Translations under genes and position numbers: made by a program
Part shown: one piece after another, positions 1 to 9,701 of the stretch
Numbering within the stretch: the first letter of the stretch is position 1
Layout of the letters: every line of letters begins with the position of its first letter
Assembly: GCF_014982725.1 (NCBI RefSeq)
Contig: NZ_JADCJZ010000003.1
Location: 186,001 to 250,000 of the forward strand
DNA length: 64,000 nucleotides
Source: Thermophilibacter gallinarum
GTDB lineage: Bacteria; Actinomycetota; Coriobacteriia; Coriobacteriales; Atopobiaceae
Reading direction: 5' to 3'
Notes under the pieces: generated by a model
Told to the model about the DNA's origin: nothing
The model's input: the letters and a program-made list of their open reading frames with translations, nothing else
The model's database searches: none

Positions 1-743
1 GCGACGAGCGCCGACATGACGGGCCCGAGCCTCCCCCGGCTCCCCTGGGGGCCCACCCGGGCGAGGCCGTAGTCGAGCGCGATGGACACCGCAAGCGCGT
101 GCTCGTCGGGCAGCATGCGGGCCCCCTCGCTGATGAGCTGGTTCGTCCCGCTGGAGTTGGGCGAGAAGATCGAACCGGGCACCGCGTAGACTATGCGGTC
201 GAGCTCTGTCGCGGCCGTTGCGGTCGACATGGTTCCGGAACGGGCGCCTGCCTCGGTCACGAGAAGAACCCTGGAGAGCGCGGCGATGAGCGTGTTGCGC
301 TTGGGGAACGCCCATCGGCGGGGTCCCTGGCCCCACGGCTCGGCGGAGACGACCGCGCCCCCGTCGGAGACCGCAGCCTCGAACACGTCGCGGGAGGACC
401 TCGGGTAGACGACGTCCGCCCCGCACCCCGACACGACGACCGTTCGACCCCCGGCCGCCAGGGCCCCGCTCGCGGCCGCATGGTCGCAGCCCATCGCCCC
501 GCCGGACACCACCGTAAGCCCGCACTCGGCGGCGACGCGGCCAGCCATCTCCGCCACGGCGAGGCCGTAGGGGGTCGCCCTTCTCGCGCCGACGACCGAG
601 ACGCAGGGGCCGAGGAGCGCCTCGGGAGAGCCCATCCCGAAGAGCTTCTCCGGCGGGCTGGGCAGGTCCTCGAGGGACGTCGGGTAGAGCGCGTCCCCTC
701 GCCCCACGACCCAGCCCCCGCGCGGGCACGCGCCGCCCCTCAT
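1..743 (-). CDS. dprA: DNA-processing protein DprA (partial, C-terminus off the left edge)
   Basis: DprA/Smf protects incoming single-stranded DNA and loads RecA on it during natural transformation, in the cytoplasm. The 247 residues in the window start at ATG 743 and continue beyond position 1, so any C-terminal winged-helix domain is not visible. The Rossmann-like core is clear: VGARRATPYG at residues 51-60, SGGAMGCDHAA at 80-90, PRRWAFPKRN at 141-150 and AVPGSI at 187-192. There is no N-terminal SAM-like domain; the core begins within about 45 residues. The start overlaps the comM stop by 4 bp (ATGA), so the gene is the last visible member of the rnhB-yraN-comM-dprA unit. The family call is secure; a working competence system is inferred only. 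Confidence 0.93.
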   Translation of the reverse strand, partial: MRGGACPRGGWVVGRGDALYPTSLEDLPSPPEKLFGMGSPEALLGPCVSVVGARRATPYGLAVAEMAGRVAAECGLTVVSGGAMGCDHAAASGALAAGGRTVVVSGCGADVVYPRSSRDVFEAAVSDGGAVVSAEPWGQGPRRWAFPKRNTLIAALSRVLLVTEAGARSGTMSTATAATELDRIVYAVPGSIFSPNSSGTNQLISEGARMLPDEHALAVSIALDYGLARVGPQGSRGRLGPVMSALV

Positions 744-2230
744 GCCGACCCCCTCGAGCGGAACGCGATCGCCTCGACGATGTCGTCCTCGGTGACGAGC
801 TCGTGCTCCGCCAGATCGGCTATCGTCCGCGCGACGCGCGTCACGCGGGCGATGCCCCTGCCCCCGAGCAGCAGGTTGCGGGCCATGACCTCGAACGCGC
901 GGCGCGCCCGTGCGTCGAGCATGGACGCCGGTGGTCGCGCGTCGGCCGTTGCGCCCTCGCGGCTCTCGCGCCAGGCCCTGAAGGCGCGCGCTGCCGACAC
1001 CTGCTCCGCCATCTCCCCCGATGACATGCCCGCGTTTCCCGAGATCACCTTCGAGGACTCGGGACGCGGGACGTCCACGACCACGTCGATGCGGTCCATG
1101 AGGGGGCCGCCGAGCTTCGCCTGGTAGGAGTTGATCCTCTGGGGCGTGCAGGTGCACTCTTGTCCCGGGTCGCCGAGATGTCCGCACGGGCAGGGGTTGG
1201 CCGTTGCCACGAGCTGGAAGTCGCAGGGGAAGACGTAGGCGCCGTCGACGCGCACGATGCGGACCTCATGGTCTTCGAGCGGCTGTCGCAGCGCCTGCAG
1301 CGTCCCGCGCGCGAACTCCGGAATCTCGTCGAGCATGAGCACCCCGTGGTGCGCGAGCGAGACCTCTCCGGGAAGCACCGGCCTCCCTCCCCCGACGAGG
1401 CCTCCCGTGGAGATGGAGTGGTGGGGCGCGCGAAACGGGCGGTGCCCAAGTGCGATGGCGTCGATGGGCTGACCTGCGACGGAATGAATGAGCATCGTCT
1501 CGTTTACCTCCTCCTCGGAGAGCGGGGGAAGGATCGAGGGCAGACAGCGCGCGAGCATCGTCTTGCCCGACCCGGGAGGCCCGACCATGAGCGCGCCGTG
1601 ACCGCCGGCGGCCGCGACGAGAAGCGCCCTCTTGGCAAGGTCCTGATCGATGACGTCCACGAAGTCCGACGCGGCGATGTCGTCGGTCATCTCGCGGCAT
1701 GCGACCCGCAGCCGCGGAAGCTCCCCGGAGCGCGACTTGAGCTGCGAGAGCGCCCTCAGGCCGCGCGCCGCGTCGGCACCGGCACCGGTGAGCGGGCTTT
1801 CCGACGAGACCACCAGCTCGAGGCTCTCCTCCCTGGCCAGCGTGGCGTAGGCGACCTCGCCGCGCACCGGACAGACCGACCCGTCGAGCCCGAGCTCGCC
1901 GACGAACAGGCGACCCTCGGCCACGCTCGCGGGGAGCTGCGCTGTCGCCACGAGCAGCGCGACGGCGATCGGAAGGTCGAAGGCCGTCCCGCTCTTGCGC
2001 TGCTCGCCGGGGGCGAGGTTAATGGTGACATGCTCCCGCGGGATGGTGTAGCCGCTCGCCCGCAGTGCGCAGCGCACGCGCGACCGGGCCTCCAGCACGG
2101 CGATGTCCGGCATGCCGACGATGTCGAGCCCCGGGAGCCCGCCGGAGATGCTCAGCTCGACCGTCACGATCGTCGCGTCAATCCCGCGCAGGGAAGCCCC
2201 GAGTACGGTCGCGGAGCCGGCGCACATCAT
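740..2230 (-). CDS. comM: YifB/ComM family Mg-chelatase-like AAA+ ATPase
   Basis: ComM is a hexameric AAA+ helicase that promotes branch migration when transformed DNA is integrated; YifB homologues are also widespread in non-competent bacteria. The protein is 496 residues, close to the usual 500. It has an N-terminal ChlI-like Lon-type domain (about 1-180), Walker A GPPGSGKT at 217-224, Walker B LMLDEIPEF around 299-306, and a cysteine-rich insert (ANPCPCG and following, 344-361) typical of the family. The start is the first of two adjacent ATG codons (2230), overlapping the yraN stop by 4 bp. An in-frame extension upstream to 2617 only reads the other frame of yraN and was discarded. Genes for YraN and DprA on either side match the common bacterial order. 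Confidence 0.95.
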   Translation of the reverse strand: MMCAGSATVLGASLRGIDATIVTVELSISGGLPGLDIVGMPDIAVLEARSRVRCALRASGYTIPREHVTINLAPGEQRKSGTAFDLPIAVALLVATAQLPASVAEGRLFVGELGLDGSVCPVRGEVAYATLAREESLELVVSSESPLTGAGADAARGLRALSQLKSRSGELPRLRVACREMTDDIAASDFVDVIDQDLAKRALLVAAAGGHGALMVGPPGSGKTMLARCLPSILPPLSEEEVNETMLIHSVAGQPIDAIALGHRPFRAPHHSISTGGLVGGGRPVLPGEVSLAHHGVLMLDEIPEFARGTLQALRQPLEDHEVRIVRVDGAYVFPCDFQLVATANPCPCGHLGDPGQECTCTPQRINSYQAKLGGPLMDRIDVVVDVPRPESSKVISGNAGMSSGEMAEQVSAARAFRAWRESREGATADARPPASMLDARARRAFEVMARNLLLGGRGIARVTRVARTIADLAEHELVTEDDIVEAIAFRSRGSA

Positions 2231-2706
2231 CGCTCCATGCCAAACGCGTGCATGACATGATGCAGATGTGCCCCGCCATCCTCCCAGGCGGTTATCGCCA
2301 CGGCGTCGAAGCGCACGCTCTCGAACCTGGGGTGGAGCATCATGTAGTGTCGGGCGGCGTCGACGTAGCGCCGACGCTTCTCGAAGTCGACAGCGTCCTC
2401 GGGTACCGGCTCGTCGTCGCCCCTTCTCGCCATCCGCGTTTTTACCTCGACGAAGGTGACGAGGTTTTCCGGGGTCGACGCGGCATGCGCGACGATGTCG
2501 ACCTCTCCGTAGTCCCATCTCCAGTTCCGCTCGATGATCTCCCAGCCCAGCCTCTTGAGGTAGTCGGCCGCGGCGGCCTCCCCCTTCCTGCCGAGCTCGT
2601 GGGAGTCCATGCGGCACGCTTGCCGCACGGGCCCCGCCTGCGGAGCGTACGACCCTTCCCCGTGCTCAACGTCTCTGACCCGTGCGTAGGATGTGCCCTC
2701 AAGCAT
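2227..2706 (-). CDS. yraN: YraN family (UPF0102) nuclease-fold protein
   Basis: This is a small protein with a predicted PD-(D/E)XK endonuclease fold and no settled function; it nearly always sits beside rnhB and comM. The core, counted from the internal Met at 2610, carries RNWRWDYGEVDIVA (Asp38) and FVEVKTR (Glu55-Val-Lys57), the complete family motif. Two starts are possible. ATG 2706 has a perfect AGGAGG eight bases upstream but adds 32 residues that do not resemble the family. ATG 2610 begins MDSHELGRKG, where homologues begin, but has no visible ribosome site. The upstream site lies in a hairpin (2708-2737). I give the longer form because of the SD and treat the N-terminus as unsettled. 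Confidence 0.85.
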   Translation of the reverse strand: MLEGTSYARVRDVEHGEGSYAPQAGPVRQACRMDSHELGRKGEAAAADYLKRLGWEIIERNWRWDYGEVDIVAHAASTPENLVTFVEVKTRMARRGDDEPVPEDAVDFEKRRRYVDAARHYMMLHPRFESVRFDAVAITAWEDGGAHLHHVMHAFGMER

Positions 2707-2707
2707 G

Positions 2708-2737
2708 ACCTCTCCCTCCTCGTCGGTGAGGAGAGGT
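2708..2737 (-). promoter_or_regulatory. Hairpin covering the upstream yraN ribosome-binding site
   Basis: In the transcript, ACCU and CUCCUC pair with GAGGAG and AGGU around an ACCGAC loop, giving ten base pairs interrupted by a four-base bulge (GGAG). The paired GAGGAG contains most of the AGGAGG that would serve the ATG at 2706, two bases beyond the stem. Such a fold could limit initiation at 2706, leaving the internal start at 2610, or it could simply be a chance fold in GC-rich sequence. Confidence 0.35.
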
Positions 2738-2879
2738 TCCCAGAGCGGCCTTTCATCAGGTTGTCGCGAGGCTTTCGGGCGTCTGTCAGATGGCTGACGA
2801 CCGCGCCCTCAGGCATGAGGGCGGCTCCCTTGACCAGCGCCCGGGCATCGGGACGAAAGCGACCGCCGATTCCGCCCGG

Positions 2880-3674
2880 CTAGAAGAGACGCGGCGTCTC
2901 CATGAAGTTGCCACAGAAGGAGGCCCGGTGGATCGCCGAGAGACCGAGCTCGCGGATGGCGGCGATGTGCTCCGCCGACCCGTACCCCTTGTTCTCGGCG
3001 AGGTGATACCCGGGGTACTCGGACTCGTAGGAGCTCATGAGCGCGTCTCGCGTGACCTTTGCCACGATGGAGGCCGCGGCGATGCTCGCAATCTTGGCGT
3101 CGCCCTTCACCACGCAGTGCTCCGCCGGGTGCGCGCCCACGGGGTTGCCGTCGATGAGGACGAGCTCGGGATCGAGCCCCGTCTCGCGCACGGCCGTCGC
3201 CATGGCATGGCGAAGGCAGGCGCCCATCCCCAGCGCGTCGATCGTGGCGGGCTCGACGTGGCAGATCCCGATCGCCACCGCGACCTCCGCCACGCGAGCG
3301 GCGACCCGCTCGCGCGCCTGCGGCGACAGCTGCTTCGAGTCGTTCAGGCCCCAGACCAGCGGGTCGGCGGGCAGGCAGACGGCCGCGACGGTGAGGGGCC
3401 CGGCCAGGGCGCCGCGACCGACCTCGTCAACGCCGACGACGACCTCGCGCCCCTCGGCAAGCTCGGCCTGCAGGGCGTACATGGCCTCGACGCGGGTGCG
3501 CTCCGCCTCCTCGCGAGCGATTCGGCGGCGCGCGACCTCGACTGCATGAAGCACCTGCTTGCGGGGGTCGTCGGCATAGCGCTCCACGAGCGTGCGCGCC
3601 TCCTCGAGCGGGGCGCTGGCAAGCGTCGCGGCAACCTCCCGGGCCGAGGCGGGGTGCGGTGAGTCCGCAGCCAT
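2880..3674 (-). CDS. rnhB: Ribonuclease HII
   Basis: RNase HII cuts the RNA strand of RNA-DNA hybrids and removes misincorporated ribonucleotides from DNA. The 264-residue protein has the metal-binding acids in order: GVDEVGRG (Asp83, Glu84), LIDGN (Asp175) and KVTRD (Asp210), and the family block KGDAKIASIAAASIVAKVTRD. About 75 residues precede the catalytic core, longer than in short family members, and are helical and charged. AGGAGG six bases before ATG 3674 fixes the start. A rho-independent terminator of the rplS transcript ends directly in front of this ribosome site, so expression depends on read-through or on a promoter not recognised here. Confidence 0.96.
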   Translation of the reverse strand: MAADSPHPASAREVAATLASAPLEEARTLVERYADDPRKQVLHAVEVARRRIAREEAERTRVEAMYALQAELAEGREVVVGVDEVGRGALAGPLTVAAVCLPADPLVWGLNDSKQLSPQARERVAARVAEVAVAIGICHVEPATIDALGMGACLRHAMATAVRETGLDPELVLIDGNPVGAHPAEHCVVKGDAKIASIAAASIVAKVTRDALMSSYESEYPGYHLAENKGYGSAEHIAAIRELGLSAIHRASFCGNFMETPRLF

Positions 3675-3685
3675 GAGACCTCCTC

Positions 3686-3716
3686 AAAAGAAAAGCCGCC
3701 CCACACGGGGGCGGCT
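3686..3716 (-). terminator. Rho-independent terminator of rplS
   Basis: Read on the minus strand, the stem AGCCGCCCC/GGGGCGGCT with a five-base loop is followed by TTTTCTTTT. It lies about 20 bases after the rplS stop. The T-tract runs straight into the AGGAGG of rnhB, so termination here would limit rnhB expression. Confidence 0.85.
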
Positions 3717-3737
3717 CGCAGTGCGATTTGCTCTGCC

Positions 3738-4082
3738 CTAGTCGCGCTTCTCGCGGATGCGAGCGGCCTTGCCCACGCGGTCGCGGAGGTAGTAGAGCTT
3801 GGCGCGACGGACGTCACCGTGACGGACGACGTCGAGCTTGGCGATCTTGGGGCTGTGGAGCGGGAAGGTACGCTCGACGCCGACGCCGAAGCTGAGCTTG
3901 CGGACGGTGAAGGTCTCGCGGGCACCGGCGCCGCTCATGCGGATGACGTCGCCCTCGAAGACCTGCTCGCGGGTGCGGTCGCCCTCGACGATGCGGTAGT
4001 GAACCTTGACGTGGTCGCCAGCCTTGACGGCGGGGATGTCCTCGCGGATCTGCTGGCGCTCGATGGCACGAATGTAGTCCAT
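3738..4082 (-). CDS. rplS: 50S ribosomal protein L19
   Basis: L19 sits at the 30S-50S interface of the ribosome. The 114-residue product [11 protein letters not shown]...REKRD has full family length and the conserved [24 protein letters not shown] block. ATG 4082 is preceded by AAGGAAAG. A near-consensus promoter lies 68 bases upstream and a rho-independent terminator follows the stop, so the gene is a monocistronic unit. This differs from the classical rpsP-rimM-trmD-rplS order: those three genes are near 14-15 kb here, without rplS. Confidence 0.97.
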   Translation of the reverse strand: MDYIRAIERQQIREDIPAVKAGDHVKVHYRIVEGDRTREQVFEGDVIRMSGAGARETFTVRKLSFGVGVERTFPLHSPKIAKLDVVRHGDVRRAKLYYLRDRVGKAARIREKRD

Positions 4083-4149
4083 GTCTCTCTTTCCTTCTCT
4101 AGAGGTGCCGACGCATGCGAACGACACATAGGTTTACACACAGCGGCAT

Positions 4150-4178
4150 ATTATAGGCAAATCCAGCGAGAAGGACAA
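4150..4178 (-). promoter_or_regulatory. rplS promoter
   Basis: On the minus strand TTGTCC (4178-4173) and a perfect TATAAT (4155-4150) are separated by 17 bases. It is one of the two best sigma-70-type matches in the window and lies in the short gap between the DUF6273 gene and rplS, directed into rplS. Confidence 0.85.
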
Positions 4179-4190
4179 GAACCACACAAC

Positions 4191-5147
4191 TCACAGGCAG
4201 AGCCCCACCGTCACGCCCGAACCCTGCCCGGCGTAGCCGAGCGTCACGGGATAGCCACCCTCCATGACCTGGTAGAAGTAGGAGCCCTCCTCGCCGATGA
4301 AGGCGTAGGGGTACGGCGTCCGATACCACCAACCCGTCGGCGCGCCCCCGTAGTCGAGCGAGAGGACGCCGTCGGGGTCGGAGAAGCAGGTGACACCCGA
4401 CTCGGCGAAGTAGGCGTACTGCTCGCCCTCGAGGTTGAGCAGGTCGTCATACGCCCCATAGTCGATGTAGTCCGTCCGGCCGCGGATCTTGTCGCCGTAC
4501 TCGTCGGCGAAGACGGTCACGTCGCCGCAGACCTCGCGCACCGAGAAGGGCCAGAGCGTCTCCGACGTCACGGTGACGGAGGCGGGGTCGTCGCTCACTC
4601 CGACGTTGTTGGTCGCCTTGCGGACGGGGACGACGCTCCGGGCAAGCTCGTCCGGGAGGAGCGAGAGCGCCTCGCCCGAGAGCCAGGCCCTGAGGTCGCT
4701 CCCCTCCCAGCCGCCTTCGACGGTGTCCTCCCCGTTCATGGGGCGAACCGCTATGGGCGCCGCCAGGAGCGTGAGGCCGGCCCTACCCGAACCGTCAGAG
4801 CGCTCGTCGTGGGCGATGCCGATGACCGTGAGCGTGGCCTTCCGCCCATCCGCGAGCGGCAGCGGGCGCACATCCCCGATCTCGATCCCCCACTCGGCAG
4901 CGACGGCAACGGCACCGTCGACGCTGTCCTCCCCCGCCACGATCCGGGCGACCTCGGCGAGCTCGTCCCAGTCGTACTCATGGAAGGACTTCCGCTCCAG
5001 CGCAGGCTCGGCCGTCACCTGTCCCCCCGCCCCGGGGGCCGAGGACGTCATGACGAGGTACAGCGCCACGCCGCCCGCGACGACCAGGAGCACGGAGAGG
5101 ACCAGGGCCAGCGCCGTCAGTGCGCCGCCACCGTCACGCCTGCTCAT
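4191..5147 (-). CDS. Membrane-anchored DUF6273 domain protein
   Basis: The function is unknown. The 318-residue protein starts with MSRRDGGG and a single hydrophobic segment at about 10-33, then an extracellular region carrying a DUF6273 module from about residue 56 to the end. The core is recognisable from GGWEGSDLRAWLSGE (145-159) and VVPVRKATN (172-180), where the family typically has G-W-x-G-S-D-x-R-x-W-L and V-P-V-x-K. The domain is common in surface proteins of Gram-positive gut anaerobes. The segment is best read as a signal anchor, since no signal-peptidase site or lipobox is evident. The gene starts 21 bp after dgt and may be cotranscribed with it, though nothing suggests a shared role. 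Confidence 0.8.
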   Translation of the reverse strand: MSRRDGGGALTALALVLSVLLVVAGGVALYLVMTSSAPGAGGQVTAEPALERKSFHEYDWDELAEVARIVAGEDSVDGAVAVAAEWGIEIGDVRPLPLADGRKATLTVIGIAHDERSDGSGRAGLTLLAAPIAVRPMNGEDTVEGGWEGSDLRAWLSGEALSLLPDELARSVVPVRKATNNVGVSDDPASVTVTSETLWPFSVREVCGDVTVFADEYGDKIRGRTDYIDYGAYDDLLNLEGEQYAYFAESGVTCFSDPDGVLSLDYGGAPTGWWYRTPYPYAFIGEEGSYFYQVMEGGYPVTLGYAGQGSGVTVGLCL

Positions 5148-5168
5148 GCGACACCCCCTCGCACACCG

Positions 5169-6215
5169 TCAGCGCCGCTTCCATGACTGCGGGACCTTGA
5201 GCTCCTCGTACACGCAGACGGCATAGCGGTCGGTCATGCCGGCGATGAAGTCGGCGACCTGGACGTCGGGCTTGTCGTCGTCATGGACCCGATACTCCTC
5301 CGGCACCTCGTCGAGGTGCGTGACGAAGTGGTCGAAGAGCTCCTCGAGCATGACGTAGGCCTTGGGCTCCTCCCACTTGGCGTCGCCGCGCGAGTAGAGA
5401 TTGTCGAAGAGGAAGCGTCGCAGCTCCATCATGGCGTCCCACACCGGGGCGGACATGGAGACGTCCCCGAGCTCGGAGCTCGTGGAGACGACGTCGTGGA
5501 CCATGGTCTCGATGCGCTCGGATGAGCTTGCGCCGAGAAGGGCTCGCGGCGCGGCCGGGAGGTCACCCTCGCGAAGAAGGCCGGCCCGCTCCGCATCGTC
5601 GATGTCGTGGCAGACGTAGGCGATCCGGTCAGCGAGCGAGACGACCCGCCCCTCGAGCGTGCGGGCGCGCACGGGGCCGGTGTGGCACCGGATGCCGTCG
5701 ACGACCTCGCGGCTGAGGTTGAGGCCGGAGCCGTCGCGCTCGAGGAGCTCGACGATGCGCGCGCCCTGCTCGTTGTGGGCGAAGAGGGTCCGACTCTCCG
5801 GGAGCGCGGGGTCAAGCCCCCGATGCCGGGCCAGGGCATGGCTCAGCGCGCGCTCGCCGACGTGGCCGAAGGGCGTGTGCCCGAGGTCGTGGCCGAGGGC
5901 GATCGCCTCGGTCAGGTCCTCGTTGAGCCCGAGCGGGCGCGCGATGGAGCGCGCCACCTGCCCCACCTCGAGCGTGTGAATGAGCCTCGTGCGGTAGTGG
6001 TCGCCCTCGGGGGCGAGAAAGACCTGCGTCTTGTGCGCGAGGCGGCGGAAGCTCTTGCTGTGGAGGATGCGGTCGCGGTCGCACTGGAAGCAGGTCCTCA
6101 GGGGGTCAGGCGCCTCGTCGACGAGCCTCCCCGCGCTCGCGTCGGAGAAGGAGGCGTCGGGCGAGAGGCGCTCGTGCTCGGCCCGCTCCAGGTCCTGTCT
6201 GCTCAAGACTCGCAT
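5169..6215 (-). CDS. dgt: Deoxyguanosinetriphosphate triphosphohydrolase-like HD protein
   Basis: This HD-domain dNTP triphosphohydrolase hydrolyses dNTPs to the nucleoside and tripolyphosphate and so adjusts the dNTP pool. The 348 residues contain SKSFRRLAHKTQVF (53-66), RLIHTLEVGQVARSIA (His80), the catalytic ALGHDLGHTPFGH (His109-Asp110) and a later VSLADRIAYVCHDIDD block. The length matches the shorter bacterial clade rather than E. coli Dgt (about 505), so substrate preference cannot be stated. ATG 6215 has GGGAG five bases upstream; an in-frame TTG at 6227 is less likely. It lies downstream of ppdK, separated by a long hairpin. Confidence 0.9.
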   Translation of the reverse strand: MRVLSRQDLERAEHERLSPDASFSDASAGRLVDEAPDPLRTCFQCDRDRILHSKSFRRLAHKTQVFLAPEGDHYRTRLIHTLEVGQVARSIARPLGLNEDLTEAIALGHDLGHTPFGHVGERALSHALARHRGLDPALPESRTLFAHNEQGARIVELLERDGSGLNLSREVVDGIRCHTGPVRARTLEGRVVSLADRIAYVCHDIDDAERAGLLREGDLPAAPRALLGASSSERIETMVHDVVSTSSELGDVSMSAPVWDAMMELRRFLFDNLYSRGDAKWEEPKAYVMLEELFDHFVTHLDEVPEEYRVHDDDKPDVQVADFIAGMTDRYAVCVYEELKVPQSWKRR

Positions 6216-6230
6216 CGTCACTCCCAACGA

Positions 6231-6265
6231 GAGGGGGGAGGAAGCCGCTGGCCTCCTCCCCCCTC
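6231..6265 (-). terminator. Long GC-rich hairpin after ppdK
   Basis: Nearly perfect inverted arms (GAGGGGGGAGGAAGCC against GGCCTCCTCCCCCCTC, one mismatch) lie between the ppdK stop and the dgt start. The position fits a ppdK terminator, but no T-run follows on the minus strand, so it may act as an mRNA 3' end stabiliser or a weak or factor-assisted terminator. Confidence 0.55.
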
Positions 6266-6295
6266 GGTAATCGCTGCGTCACGAGGACTCAGTTA

Positions 6296-9055
<2,760 letters not shown>

Positions 9056-9131
9056 GGTTCTCCCTTGCTTTCTATGTCCGGACGCCCCGTTGGGCGCACT
9101 TACGGCGTACCGACACAACGGCACTCAGCAC

Positions 9132-9159
9132 ATCGTAGCAGCGTGTCTCAAAATCGCAA
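9132..9159 (-). promoter_or_regulatory. Candidate ppdK promoter
   Basis: On the minus strand TTGCGA (9159-9154) and TACGAT (9137-9132) are spaced by 16 bases, about 75 bases upstream of the ppdK start and just below the terminator that closes the preceding operon. The placement supports ppdK as an independent unit. Confidence 0.6.
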
Positions 9160-9198
9160 GCTTCAATTGGTCGTACGGCGGCAATCGGCTGGCGGACG

Positions 9199-9227
9199 AA
9201 AAAGGGCCCGGGCGGACGCCCGGGCCC
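9199..9227 (-). terminator. Rho-independent terminator of the rpsP-to-PPDK-regulator operon
   Basis: A perfect 10-bp stem GGGCCCGGGC/GCCCGGGCCC with a four-base loop is followed on the minus strand by five T. It lies 23 bases after the stop of the short PPDK regulator gene, and so marks that stop as the true end of the transcript. Confidence 0.9.
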
Positions 9228-9250
9228 CAGGTCTCGAATGTCGCGAACCC

Positions 9251-9652
9251 CTACTCCGAGGCGGGCGCGTCGCTGTAGACGGCGCCTATCTCGTGCGTGG
9301 GCTCCTCGCCCGTCAGCGTGGAGATGACGGTGACGGCGGGACCGAGCAGGTCGATGGAGGGAATGCCCCTGCGGTCGAGCTCGCGGCGAATCTCGCGCCT
9401 GAGCGTGCCGTTGGCGAACGTGTGGAAGACGGCGCACGGGCGGTCGGGGTCGTAGCGCTCGTCGAAGAACGTGCGGACGGTGTCGACGTCCTTCACGTTA
9501 GAGAGGCGCTCGATGTCGACGGACGAGTCCCCAAACTGGGCGGCGGCCGCCATGACGACCGTGTTGGCCGTCTCTCCGCGGGCGTCGGACAGCACGTAGA
9601 TAAGCGGGACGACCTGTCCGAAGATGTCGTCATCCAGATCGAGCCTTGGCAT
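9251..9652 (-). CDS. Half-length PPDK/PEP-synthase regulatory protein (DUF299 N-terminal domain only)
   Basis: The 133-residue product MPRLDLDDDIFGQVVP... matches the N-terminal half of the DUF299 bifunctional kinase/pyrophosphorylase that phosphorylates and dephosphorylates the regulatory Thr of PPDK. IYVLSDARGETANTV (residues 18-32) corresponds to the V-S-D-S-T-G-E-T-A signature, and GIPSIDLLGP to the later conserved block. Complete members have about 270 residues with a P-loop (G-x-S-R-T-S-K-T) in the second half; here the frame stops before it and a strong terminator follows. No remnant of the missing half is found in any frame between 9056 and 9250. GGGAGGAG precedes ATG 9652. Its place directly upstream of ppdK, at the end of the glyQ-glyS operon, ties it to PPDK, but kinase activity as such cannot be assumed. 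Confidence 0.8.
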   Translation of the reverse strand: MPRLDLDDDIFGQVVPLIYVLSDARGETANTVVMAAAAQFGDSSVDIERLSNVKDVDTVRTFFDERYDPDRPCAVFHTFANGTLRREIRRELDRRGIPSIDLLGPAVTVISTLTGEEPTHEIGAVYSDAPASE

Positions 9653-9701
9653 CGCGTCTCCTCCCGTAGCTCGGCCGTGTCCCGGTCGAATCAAGCCTAC
9701 C

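Noticed and set aside
740-2617. Longer form of ComM starting at 2617
   Set aside because: The extra 129 residues are an alternative frame of yraN, rich in Arg and without similarity; the ATG at 2230 matches the family start and the ATGA overlap.
9056-9250. Frameshifted remainder of the PPDK regulatory protein
   Set aside because: All frames were read for a P-loop of the G-x-S-R-T-S-K-T type or other conserved blocks; none was found, and the stretch holds a terminator and the ppdK promoter.
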